Origin: Vicinamibacterales bacterium | GTDB lineage: Bacteria; Acidobacteriota; Vicinamibacteria; Vicinamibacterales; JAKQTR01 | Assembly (NCBI GenBank): GCA_025456345.1 | Contig: JALOKU010000009.1 | Coordinates: 62,001 to 126,000, forward strand | Reading direction: 5' to 3' | DNA: 64,000 bases | In this document: positions 54,652 through 62,501 of the stretch, one piece after another | How positions within the stretch are numbered: position 1 is the first letter of the stretch | How the letters are laid out: each line of letters starts with the position of its first letter | Position numbers and translations under genes: made by a program | Notes under the pieces: model-generated | What the model saw: only the letters and a program-made list of their open reading frames with translations | What the model was told of the DNA's origin: nothing | Database searches by the model: none

Positions 54652-56340
54652 TCATCGCTTCACGAACCGCACGTGGCGGGCGCGACCGGCGTAGATGCGA
54701 AGACCGTCCACCGCCCCGTCCGGCGATCGCGTGAAGCGGATCGTGTTGCCGTCCGCTTCGAACGCGTCCCTGAACACCGGCTCCAGCGTCGACCGCTGCG
54801 CGGGCCGGAAGCGCAGCTTCAACACCCGGTCCTCCACGTAGAACGTGTAGGTGACGCCGAGTTCGTCGCTGAGGTAGTCGCCCGCGAACGCGCGGAGTTC
54901 GGTGGGACCTGGTGTGAACGGCCGCTGGAGCTCCCACCGGCGCGGCTTGGTGCGCTCGGACGTCTCCACGATCGGACCGATCACGACCTGTTCCGGCCAT
55001 CCCCGCTCCGTCGAGAACCGTCGCGCCCCGTCCTGCGTGTACATCTCTCCAGGCCCGGTCGGCACCAGGAACTGCCCCGCGGCGCGCAGCGCGCCCGCTT
55101 TGGGATCCCAGACGAGGCGCAGCACCGCGTCGGTCGATGTCTCCCGGTAGACGCCCGCCATGCGCTCGAGGACCTCCGGCGGCACCGCGACGGCCCGCAC
55201 GACCGGCAGGTCCTTCAGCTTCCCGGCCAGCATGACGTCGGCAATCGCGTGCGCGTCGCGCGACGGGTTGGTCCCGGTCGTGTTGCACAGTACGGCCACG
55301 GAGAGGCCGTGCTCAGGAAATCGCGCAAGGAACGTCTGGTAGCCCGCGGTCGAGCCGCCGTGGCTGACTTCGCGCGTCCCGCGGTAGTGGGTGACCGTCA
55401 GGCCCCGGGCGTACTCGTTCTCGAACCCGTCGTTCAGCGTGCCCCGCGTCTGCAACCCCTCGACGAAGTCCCGCCCGCCGATGCGCGGCCGGTCGAGATT
55501 GTCGTTCCAGAGCAGGAGGTCGCCGACTGTCGTCAGCAGCCCGCCGTTGCCAATCACGTTCGTGAACGGCATGCTGGTGCGGAACGACCCATCGGGCATC
55601 AGCCGGTACGCGGTGGCCCGATTCGGCACAATCGCCGTGAAGTCCGCACGCCACTGCGTGCGCGCCATCCCGAGCGGGCCGAAGATCCGCTCCTGGCTGA
55701 ACTGGTTCAGGCTCTTTCCCGACACGCGCTCGACGATGACCCCGAGCAGCGTGAAGGCCGTGTTGTTGTACAGGTACTCATCGCCGGGCCGGAAGTTCAG
55801 CTCCTGGTAGCGGCTGACAAGCTCGAGGATCTCCGGAATCGTGTGGACCGCGGCGCCGGGCGGGCGGCCTGCCAGCGAGAGCATGGGCCACTGGCTGCGA
55901 AGCCCGCTCGTGTGGGTCAGAAAGTGACGGATGAGGATCGGCGAGCCGAAGTCCGGGAGTTCGGGCACGTACTTGCGCACCGGGTCGTCAATCGAGAGCA
56001 GGCCGTCCTGCGCGAGCAGGGTGACGGCCGCCGCCGTGAACTGCTTCGCCACCGACCCCGACTCGAACACCGTGCTCGGCCAGATGCGGATGCCGTACTC
56101 CAGGTTGGCCATCCCGTAGCCCTTGGTGTGGACCACCTGACCGCCCGCGGACACGCCGACGGCACACCCTGCCGAACTGGTCCGATCCCAGCGCTCGAAG
56201 ATCTTGTCGATGGCGGCCGCGTCGGCGGGAACCGCCTGAACGGCGGGCGGCGCGGCCACCGCCTGGCCTGCCGCCGGGGCCGGAGGCAGCTCGAGCAGGG
56301 CCACTGCGACCGCAAGGTGTACGGCGTCACGCCACTTCAT
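54652..56340 (-). CDS. secreted serine hydrolase with C-terminal lipocalin-like extension
   Basis: 562 residues from the ATG at 56340, with a signal peptide (AVHLAVAVALLELPPAPAAGQ). The nucleophile motif is S96-V-A-K99 (FESGSVAKQFTAAAV), the Tyr motif is YNN (EYLYNNTAFTLLG) and the HGG motif is in EVSHGGSTAGYQT. After about residue 400 a beta-rich region (MAGVYRETSTDAVLRLVWDPKAGALRA; FAGDYLSDELGVTYTFYVEDRVLKLRF) resembles the DUF3471/lipocalin-like tails of such hydrolases. 8 bp after the cupin gene. Confidence 0.9.
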   Translation of the reverse strand: MKWRDAVHLAVAVALLELPPAPAAGQAVAAPPAVQAVPADAAAIDKIFERWDRTSSAGCAVGVSAGGQVVHTKGYGMANLEYGIRIWPSTVFESGSVAKQFTAAAVTLLAQDGLLSIDDPVRKYVPELPDFGSPILIRHFLTHTSGLRSQWPMLSLAGRPPGAAVHTIPEILELVSRYQELNFRPGDEYLYNNTAFTLLGVIVERVSGKSLNQFSQERIFGPLGMARTQWRADFTAIVPNRATAYRLMPDGSFRTSMPFTNVIGNGGLLTTVGDLLLWNDNLDRPRIGGRDFVEGLQTRGTLNDGFENEYARGLTVTHYRGTREVSHGGSTAGYQTFLARFPEHGLSVAVLCNTTGTNPSRDAHAIADVMLAGKLKDLPVVRAVAVPPEVLERMAGVYRETSTDAVLRLVWDPKAGALRAAGQFLVPTGPGEMYTQDGARRFSTERGWPEQVVIGPIVETSERTKPRRWELQRPFTPGPTELRAFAGDYLSDELGVTYTFYVEDRVLKLRFRPAQRSTLEPVFRDAFEADGNTIRFTRSPDGAVDGLRIYAGRARHVRFVKR

Positions 56341-56348
56341 GATTGCCC

Positions 56349-56720
56349 CTATGTATTCGGCCTGAGCTTCGCCACCGGGATCCCGCACAGGAACTTGAAC
56401 GTCGTGTCGCCGGCGTTGGCGTACTCGTGCTCGACATCGGCCGGCACGAACACCACGTCGCCCGCCTTCAGGTCGTGCCACGCGCCGTTCATGAACACGC
56501 GGCCGCGGCCCTCGACGACGAAGTTCTCGTGCTCGTACGCATGCAGGTGATGCGGGGAGTGGCCGCCCGGCTCGATTTCGACCATCCGCAGCGCATACAC
56601 GGGCGCCCCGTCGTGCGTGTCATCGATGAGCCACCGCAGCGACGCGCCGGGCCCCTGCTCCCCGACCGCCACGGCCGGCACGTCGGTGTAGTGACAGACC
56701 TTGCCCTTTGCCTCCGCCAT
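56349..56720 (-). CDS. small cupin-domain protein
   Basis: 123 residues from the ATG at 56720 (AAGGAG 8 bp upstream). Cupin motif 1 is GGHSPHHLHAYEHENFVVEGRG (two His and Glu metal ligands), and motif 2 is LKAGDVVFVPADVEHEYANAG (His ligand). A single metal-binding barrel; relatives include sugar-acid isomerases, dioxygenases and storage proteins. Its place between CutC and hydrolase genes suggests a part in the same catabolic unit, but the reaction is unknown. Confidence 0.88.
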   Translation of the reverse strand: MAEAKGKVCHYTDVPAVAVGEQGPGASLRWLIDDTHDGAPVYALRMVEIEPGGHSPHHLHAYEHENFVVEGRGRVFMNGAWHDLKAGDVVFVPADVEHEYANAGDTTFKFLCGIPVAKLRPNT

Positions 56721-56745
56721 CGCGCACACTCCTTCGAACAGCCTC

Positions 56746-57495
56746 TCAGCCGCGCCCGACGCGCCGCGCCATGTCGGCAACGACTGCGCGGTCGGTCACG
56801 TCGTACCGGTCCTCCGGCGGGTACAGCGCTCCGCCGAAGAACACCTCGGGACGAAGCCGGGTCGATTCGTCCCGCTGCGGCTTCCACACCGCCACGTGGA
56901 TATGGCGGCAGCCTGTCTTCCCGATCACCTCGTCCACGTGGTGCGGCTTGATGCCGCCGCCCGGCATGATCTGCACCCGATCGCCCGCGTACTCCACGAG
57001 GCGGGCCAAAAGCGGCAGCCCTTCCCAGACCGTGTCGCACTGGCCGCTCGTGAGGATGCGGGTGATCCCGAGGTCGACCAGTTCATCCACCGCCCGGAAC
57101 GGGTCCGGCGTGACGTCGAATGCGCGATGGAACACCGCCTCACGGTTCCCGATGAGGCTCCTGAGCCTGCGGGTGCGGGCGATGTCGACGCGGCCGTCCG
57201 CCTCCAGGATGCCGAAGACGACACCGTCGGCGCCCTGCGCGACGGCCATCTCCGTGTCGCGCTCCATGGCGGCCATCTCGACAGCCGTGTAACAGAACCC
57301 GCCGCCCCTCGGCCGCGCCATGAAGATCACCGGGATCGTCAGCCGGCGCTTCGCTTCGACCAGCGCGCCGTACGACGGCGTCAGGCCGCCCAGGAAGAGC
57401 GCCGAGCACAACTCGACGCGATTGGCGCCGCCGGCCGCGGCCTCGACGGCATCGTCGAGCGACCCGCAACAGATTTCCAGTTGAACCCTGTCCAT
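56746..57495 (-). CDS. cutC: CutC family protein
   Basis: 249 residues, a TIM-barrel protein with the CutC landmarks QLEICCGSLDDAVEAAAGGANRVELCSALFLGGLTPS, RPRGGGFCYTAVEMAAMERD, GADGVVFGILEADGRVD, RILTSGQCDTVWEGL and IMPGGGIKPHHV. Bacterial CutC was named for copper tolerance, but the link is disputed and the cluster here is sugar-related. The start is 2 bp after the GH127 stop, so the two are cotranscribed. Confidence 0.94.
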   Translation of the reverse strand: MDRVQLEICCGSLDDAVEAAAGGANRVELCSALFLGGLTPSYGALVEAKRRLTIPVIFMARPRGGGFCYTAVEMAAMERDTEMAVAQGADGVVFGILEADGRVDIARTRRLRSLIGNREAVFHRAFDVTPDPFRAVDELVDLGITRILTSGQCDTVWEGLPLLARLVEYAGDRVQIMPGGGIKPHHVDEVIGKTGCRHIHVAVWKPQRDESTRLRPEVFFGGALYPPEDRYDVTDRAVVADMARRVGRG

Positions 57496-57497
57496 GG

Positions 57498-59900
57498 CTA
57501 TTTGACTTTCCACTCCTGGAGGCCGGCCGAGAAGTCGGCAGGCAGGATCACTTCGACACGAAGCGCGGCGGTCGTGACCGGCGTGAAGCGGACCGTGTTG
57601 TACGTGTCTTTCGCCACGCCGAACGCGTCGCGCGTCTCGACGGGGACCCACTGGTCTCCTCGCCTGTAGAGCACGCGCCAGCTCCGGGGCACCCGGCACT
57701 CGCCCTGGCCCGTGTCGTCGAACCAGTAGACGGAGGTTCCCGAGACGGTCGTCTCTGCCGGGAAATCGTACTGCACCCACTCGGTGGAGCCCTTCTTCGG
57801 CCACCAGTGGAAGTAGATCGCCGTGTGATCGTTCGAGTCGGCCGGTTCGTATTGCTCGTTCAAACCCTGGAGGCTCTTGCCGCCCTCGGAGCTCGACGCC
57901 TTCGACCTCGACGCGAGCGTGGGTTCGGGCGCCGGCCGCGCCTTGCCCGGTTCGCGCGCGAGCCACACGGCCATCTCGCCTTTTCCGCGGTGGGCCCACG
58001 CGTAGTACGGGATGAGCGTGAGCGGCACGGTTTCAGTAACCGTCTTCTCCTGGCGCGTGCGGTACGCCGTCGCCTGGCCCGTGACGACCGTCACCCCGCC
58101 AAGCAAGTCGGAACGTCTCTCCGCCCTGAGTGCCGCGTTATCGGACAGCTGGAGGTTGGTCACCCGGCCGCCGTTGTCCGCGAACTCGGCCGTATAGACG
58201 AGCGGCCCGCGCTCGACCGCCACGCGCCCCTCGTCGGCCTTGACGGCGGGGTGCGCGACCACCCGACGGACCGGCATCGGCAAGTGCAGGTCGACTCTGT
58301 CGCCCGCGTTCCACTCCCGCGTGATGACGGCGAAGCCCCGTTCCGGGCGAAAAGGCATGAGGAGGCCATTCACCTTGAGCGTGACGGGATCGCGGCCCGG
58401 AGCGAGGTCCCGGTACAGGTCGCCGGGTACCGGGTGGCTGAGCGACCATCCCGGGACCCGCAGGAGCAGCGTGAACCGGCCAGCCTGTGCCGGCGAGACC
58501 CGGATGGAGACGTCGCCGTCCCACGGATAGCGGGTCTGCTGTTCGACGGTGACCTGGCCGCCGGGCAACGTGACTCGCGCCTGGCCCTGCACGAAGAGGT
58601 TGACGAACACCTTGTCGCCCGACACGGCGTAGGCATGGCCCGGGATCGACAGCATGAAGCGCGGCAGATTGCTCGGGCAGCAGGCGCACGCGAACCACGG
58701 GCTGCGTTCGTGCTGGCCAAGCGACAGCAGCGGGTTCGGGTAGAAGAACGTATCGCCCTTCAGGGAGATGCCCGAGAGCATCGCGTTGTAGACCGCGCGC
58801 TCGTAGACGTCGAGGTACTTGCCGTCCTGCTCGAGCAGGAACATGCGGTAGTTCCAGAGCGCGTTCGCGATCGAGGCGCAGGTCTCCGCGTACGCCGAAT
58901 TCGGCAGGTCGTAGGCGGGGCCGAACCCTTCCCACGCCCCGGTCGCCCCGATCCCGCCGGTGAGATACAGCTTCCGCAGCACGACGTCGTCCCAGAGGCG
59001 ATCGAGCGCGGCGCGGTAGCGTGTGTCGCCCGTCAACGCCGCGACGTCGGCCATGGCGGAGTGCATATAGGCCGCCCGCACGGAATGCCCGACCGCCGTG
59101 TCCTGGTCGACGACGGGCTTGTGGTCCTGCGCGTACTCGCCGTAGAGCGTGTGGCCTGCCGGATTGCCGCGCTCGTCGAGGAAGAACTTCGCCAGCGCCA
59201 GGTACTTGGGGTCCTTCGTCGCACGGAAGAGCTTGACGAGGCCGATCTCGATCTCCTGGTGGCCCGGGGGATAGCGGAGCCCGGCCGGCCCGAAGGTCCG
59301 CGCGATGAGGTCGGCGCTCTTCGTGGCGACGTTGAGCAGGGACTGCTTGCCCGTGGCCTGGAAGTGGGCGACGGCCGCCTCGTAGAGGTGGCCGAGGTTG
59401 TAGAGCTCGTGGCTGTCCTGGAGGTGCGTCCACCGCTCTTTCCCCGACATCGCCATCGTCTTGGCGGGATTGATGGTCCGCGCCGTGTAGAGGTAGCCGT
59501 CGGGCTCCTGCGCCTTGGCGATCTTCGCAATCAGTGTGTCCAGATAGCCGTCGAGGGCCTGGTCCGGCTTGACGGCGAGCGCGTACGACGCCCCCTCGAT
59601 GATCTTGAACACGTCGGAGTCATCGAAGGCATAGCGGGAGCAGAACTCCCCGGCGGCGTCACCTCCGGCGATCTCGAAGTTCTTGATCCGCCCGGTGATC
59701 TCGCTCTGCCTGAAGGTCGCGCCGATGGTGACGCTGCGGACCGTCTCCAGTCTCGGCGCCCAGAACGCATCTGAGAAGGTCACGCTGGTGATCGGAACCG
59801 GGGCTGTCGGGTAGTCCGGCGCCTGGGCCGGGGACTGGGCCATGCCGAGGGCACCGCTCAAGGCCGCCGCGAGTACGCTGACGCCGACCGCTCTTCGCAT
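57498..59900 (-). CDS. secreted GH127-family beta-L-arabinofuranosidase-like hydrolase
   Basis: 800 residues with a signal peptide. The (alpha/alpha)6 catalytic domain (DUF1680/GH127) shows the cysteine-glutamate metal site used by this family: E339 and C341 in YAETCASIANALW, and C407-C408 in FACACCPSN (an additional C405 precedes them). Other landmarks are DGYLYTART, HELYNLGHLYEAAVAHFQATGK and GGIGATGAWEGFGP. After beta-sandwich domains, the last ~130 residues resemble a discoidin/F5-8C carbohydrate-binding domain (YFHWWPKKGSTEWVQYDFP, RSWRVLYRRGDQWVPV). It would release terminal L-arabinofuranose or related sugars from plant glycans. First gene of the minus-strand sugar operon. Confidence 0.92.
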   Translation of the reverse strand: MRRAVGVSVLAAALSGALGMAQSPAQAPDYPTAPVPITSVTFSDAFWAPRLETVRSVTIGATFRQSEITGRIKNFEIAGGDAAGEFCSRYAFDDSDVFKIIEGASYALAVKPDQALDGYLDTLIAKIAKAQEPDGYLYTARTINPAKTMAMSGKERWTHLQDSHELYNLGHLYEAAVAHFQATGKQSLLNVATKSADLIARTFGPAGLRYPPGHQEIEIGLVKLFRATKDPKYLALAKFFLDERGNPAGHTLYGEYAQDHKPVVDQDTAVGHSVRAAYMHSAMADVAALTGDTRYRAALDRLWDDVVLRKLYLTGGIGATGAWEGFGPAYDLPNSAYAETCASIANALWNYRMFLLEQDGKYLDVYERAVYNAMLSGISLKGDTFFYPNPLLSLGQHERSPWFACACCPSNLPRFMLSIPGHAYAVSGDKVFVNLFVQGQARVTLPGGQVTVEQQTRYPWDGDVSIRVSPAQAGRFTLLLRVPGWSLSHPVPGDLYRDLAPGRDPVTLKVNGLLMPFRPERGFAVITREWNAGDRVDLHLPMPVRRVVAHPAVKADEGRVAVERGPLVYTAEFADNGGRVTNLQLSDNAALRAERRSDLLGGVTVVTGQATAYRTRQEKTVTETVPLTLIPYYAWAHRGKGEMAVWLAREPGKARPAPEPTLASRSKASSSEGGKSLQGLNEQYEPADSNDHTAIYFHWWPKKGSTEWVQYDFPAETTVSGTSVYWFDDTGQGECRVPRSWRVLYRRGDQWVPVETRDAFGVAKDTYNTVRFTPVTTAALRVEVILPADFSAGLQEWKVK

Positions 59901-60073
59901 CGTCGAGTGCTCCTGCCGCGCCCCGTGCAGCCGGGCCGCTGTGTGAATCTACTGCAGAACTGGTGGCGAAGGCGAGTGCCGCCGGCAGGGGCCCGTGCTA
60001 CGCTGGAACGACTGCGGCCGCACCCGCATCGAGCGGCCCAGGCGATCGCGCAACCCCTCAGCAGGTGCCGCCC

Positions 60074-60550
60074 GTGACAGACTCGCCACCCTCGCTCGTC
60101 GATCGGCTCGCGCAGGTCCTGGACGCGTTCGGCGACCGCCCGTCGTGGGACGACTATTTCATGGCCGCGGCCGTGCTGATGGCGTCCCGGTCGGCCTGCG
60201 GGCGCCTGCACGTCGGCTGCGTGCTCGTCTCCGGCGGCGAGCACCGGAACCGGATTGTCGCGGCGGGCTACAACGGGTTCCTGCCGGGGACGCCGCATCA
60301 ATCGCGCCTGAGGGACGGCCACGAGCAGGCCACGGTGCACGCCGAGCAGAACGCAATCGCGGATGCCGCCCGCCGGGGCGTGAGCGTCGCCGGCTCGACG
60401 GCCTACATCTCGCACTTTCCGTGCGCGAACTGCGCGAAGATCCTGGCGGCCGCCGGCGTGCAGGTCATCAAGTACCACGTCGACTACAGCAACGACCCGC
60501 TCGTGCTCGACCTGCTCGCCGACGCGGGCGTGACGATCGCCAGGTACTGA
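60074..60550 (+). CDS. deoxycytidylate (dCMP) deaminase family protein
   Basis: 158 residues from the GTG at 60074 (AGGTG 6 bp upstream; GTG 60065 is an alternative and the frame is open further). The zinc site is HAEQNAIADAARRG (HAE) with FPCANCAKILAAAG (PCXXC). WDDYFMAAAVLMASRSACGRLHVGCVLV and AAGYNGFLPGTPH match ComEB/dCMP deaminases, which make dUMP for dTMP synthesis. A monocistronic gene divergent from GH127; the 173-bp gap between them shows no other feature. Confidence 0.9.
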   Translation: MTDSPPSLVDRLAQVLDAFGDRPSWDDYFMAAAVLMASRSACGRLHVGCVLVSGGEHRNRIVAAGYNGFLPGTPHQSRLRDGHEQATVHAEQNAIADAARRGVSVAGSTAYISHFPCANCAKILAAAGVQVIKYHVDYSNDPLVLDLLADAGVTIARY

Positions 60551-60648
60551 GGTCGACGATTCGCGAGAGCGCGAGGCCCGGTCCGCCAGGCGGGCGTCTG
60601 GACTCGAGACCGCTTCCTGGCGGCCGCCACGCCTTCGAGGCAGCGTGA

Positions 60649-61227
60649 TCAATCAGCCCACAGCCCGTCGAGCCCGAGATCGATCTCCACGAACGGCTCG
60701 GCGCGCACCACCTCCGAGCCGGCGTGCGTACCGAGGATGACCCAGCGGCCGTGATCGAGCCGCAGGACTTCCAGCGTGCGCGCCAAGGGGTCGATCAGCC
60801 AGGCGTGCGCCACCCGCTCGCGCGCGTAGATCGCGAGCTTCTTGGCGCGGTCGAGCTGTGCCGTCGACGGCGACAGCACTTCACAAATCCAGTCGGGCGA
60901 GAGGGAGAAGTACGCGGTTTCGGGCAGCTGCGGCAACCGGCTGCGCCGCCAGCCGCCGAGGTCGGGCACGAGGACGTTCGGGCCGAGGTGCAGTTCAGGC
61001 TCGTCGAGAATCCACCAGCCTCCAGGTCCTCCGGCGCCATCCTGGTACGGCTGCACGAGCCGGCCGCCGATCGCAGAGCCCGCGAGGGCGTGCCTCGGCG
61101 CGGGACGCGGCGACGCATGCAACTCCCCGTCCACGACTTCGGCAACCAGCGTGTCCGGAAGCGCGACGAGATCCGCGTATGTGGCGGGACGATCGAACGG
61201 CGGCACCCGCGGCATCGGCTGCATCAT
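60649..61227 (-). CDS. Uma2-family (PD-(D/E)XK fold) protein
   Basis: 192 residues from the ATG at 61227. Landmarks are ATYADLVALPDTLVAEVVDGELHASPRP, the metal-binding VPDLGGWRRSR, the WICEVLSPSTAQLDRAKKLAIYARERVAHAWLIDPLARTLEVLRL block and a C-terminal LGLDGLW. Uma2 proteins have a restriction-endonuclease-like fold; many are in cyanobacteria and Acidobacteriota in high copy and their function is unknown. No partner gene indicates a specific system. The 61228-61379 gap shows no gene. Confidence 0.9.
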   Translation of the reverse strand: MMQPMPRVPPFDRPATYADLVALPDTLVAEVVDGELHASPRPAPRHALAGSAIGGRLVQPYQDGAGGPGGWWILDEPELHLGPNVLVPDLGGWRRSRLPQLPETAYFSLSPDWICEVLSPSTAQLDRAKKLAIYARERVAHAWLIDPLARTLEVLRLDHGRWVILGTHAGSEVVRAEPFVEIDLGLDGLWAD

Positions 61228-61379
61228 ACATCGTCGTCTCGCACGAGAGATGCCAGCGGACGACGATGGGGATTCCGGCCGATTCTTCGGGATTAGCCGC
61301 ACTCGCGCAGCAGTTTCCGCGATGCCGGAAGCGGCTCCCGGTGGCAGTTTCTGCCACCCGCTGCCACGCGGAATGGGTG

Positions 61380-62501
61380 TCAGCGGCGCGGGTTCGCGGC
61401 GCGCACGGTTTCGAGCCACTCGCGCTCGAAGTCGGCGAAGGGCATCTGGACCCACGACAGAAACGCCAGGTCGAAGTCCGCGCCGGCGCCCAGGTCCGCG
61501 AGCAGCCCCATCAGGCGCGGCGCCCCGGCCCGATCCAGGATCTCCCCCACCGCAAGCGCGCTGCCCGCATAGGCCGACGGCACGGCAGCCGCCGGCAACG
61601 ACGAGAACGACCGGACGAGCTGGCTCAGCGGCACGACCGGCCCTCGCGCAATGTCCCGGCGGGCACGATCCATCCCGCCGGTTTCCAGCGCGGCAGCCAG
61701 CCCTTCGTTGAGCCAGGCCGGCACGCCGCCCGCCGCGACGCTGTGCACCAGCGCATGCACGTACTCGTGGGTCAGCACGCGCTCGAACTCGCGCCGGTCC
61801 GCCAGACCGCCCCGGATGGGCAAGCGGATGCGGCCGTCGAACAGCCCGCCGCTCCACCCGGGTGTCCGCGTGACGTCGCGGAACTGCTGCTGCGTGTAGA
61901 GGACGACCGTAATCGGCTCGCGTGGAAACGTCTGCAGCAAACTGCCGACGCGGTCGTGGGCAGCCTCCAGGATGTCCACGGCCGCCGCGGCGGCATCTTC
62001 CTCCGCCGGGCCCTCGAAGAGCACCGTGAAGTGCCCGCCCACGGCGCGCCTGAAGCCCTCGTGCAGGGCGGCCTCCTTGCGCCACTCCTCCACTCTCGCC
62101 CGCATGGGGGCCTGATCCGGCGCGCGCACGAGGGCCGCGTCGAAGACGCGAACCGCCCCTTCGACGTCGCCGGCTTCATACAGCATCGTGCCGAGCAGCT
62201 GAGATGCCGGCGTGAGCGCAGGATCGATCTGCAGCGCGCGGGTCAGCAACTCACGGGCGCGCGCGGTGTCGCTGACGCGCCTGGCCGCGATGCCGGCCCC
62301 CAGGAGGATGGCCGGGTCGTCGGGCGCCGCGGCCAGCGCGCGTCCAAACGCGGCGTCGGCGTCCTTGTAGCGCCCGTCCTCCAATGCCTGGAAGGCCTCG
62401 CGCGCAGCGCCGGCCGGCGGGACAACGAGCGAAAGGGACTGCGCCGCGGCCTCGCCGCCACACAGCCCAAGTAGCACGATGACGACACTGGCGACTCTCA
62501 T
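61380..62501 (-). CDS. exported TPR protein with peptidase-MA-like metalloprotease domain
   Basis: 373 residues from the ATG at 62501, which overlaps the upstream stop by 4 bp. A signal peptide (VIVLLGLCGGEAAAQ) is followed by tetratricopeptide repeats (about 30-140: GRYKDADAAFGRALAAAPDDPAILLGAG, RARELLTRALQIDP, GDVEGAVRVFDAALVRAP), then a gluzincin-like domain with the zinc motif HEYVH (LTHEYVHALVHSVAAGGVPAWLNEGLAA) and a downstream Glu. It is probably a periplasmic or outer-membrane-associated protease or binding protein. Confidence 0.88.
   Translation of the reverse strand: MRVASVVIVLLGLCGGEAAAQSLSLVVPPAGAAREAFQALEDGRYKDADAAFGRALAAAPDDPAILLGAGIAARRVSDTARARELLTRALQIDPALTPASQLLGTMLYEAGDVEGAVRVFDAALVRAPDQAPMRARVEEWRKEAALHEGFRRAVGGHFTVLFEGPAEEDAAAAAVDILEAAHDRVGSLLQTFPREPITVVLYTQQQFRDVTRTPGWSGGLFDGRIRLPIRGGLADRREFERVLTHEYVHALVHSVAAGGVPAWLNEGLAAALETGGMDRARRDIARGPVVPLSQLVRSFSSLPAAAVPSAYAGSALAVGEILDRAGAPRLMGLLADLGAGADFDLAFLSWVQMPFADFEREWLETVRAANPRR

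Noticed and set aside
60649..61227. Uma2 protein as a mobile-element or toxin gene
   Set aside because: No transposase, antitoxin or repeat ends flank it; the family is chromosomal and of unknown role.
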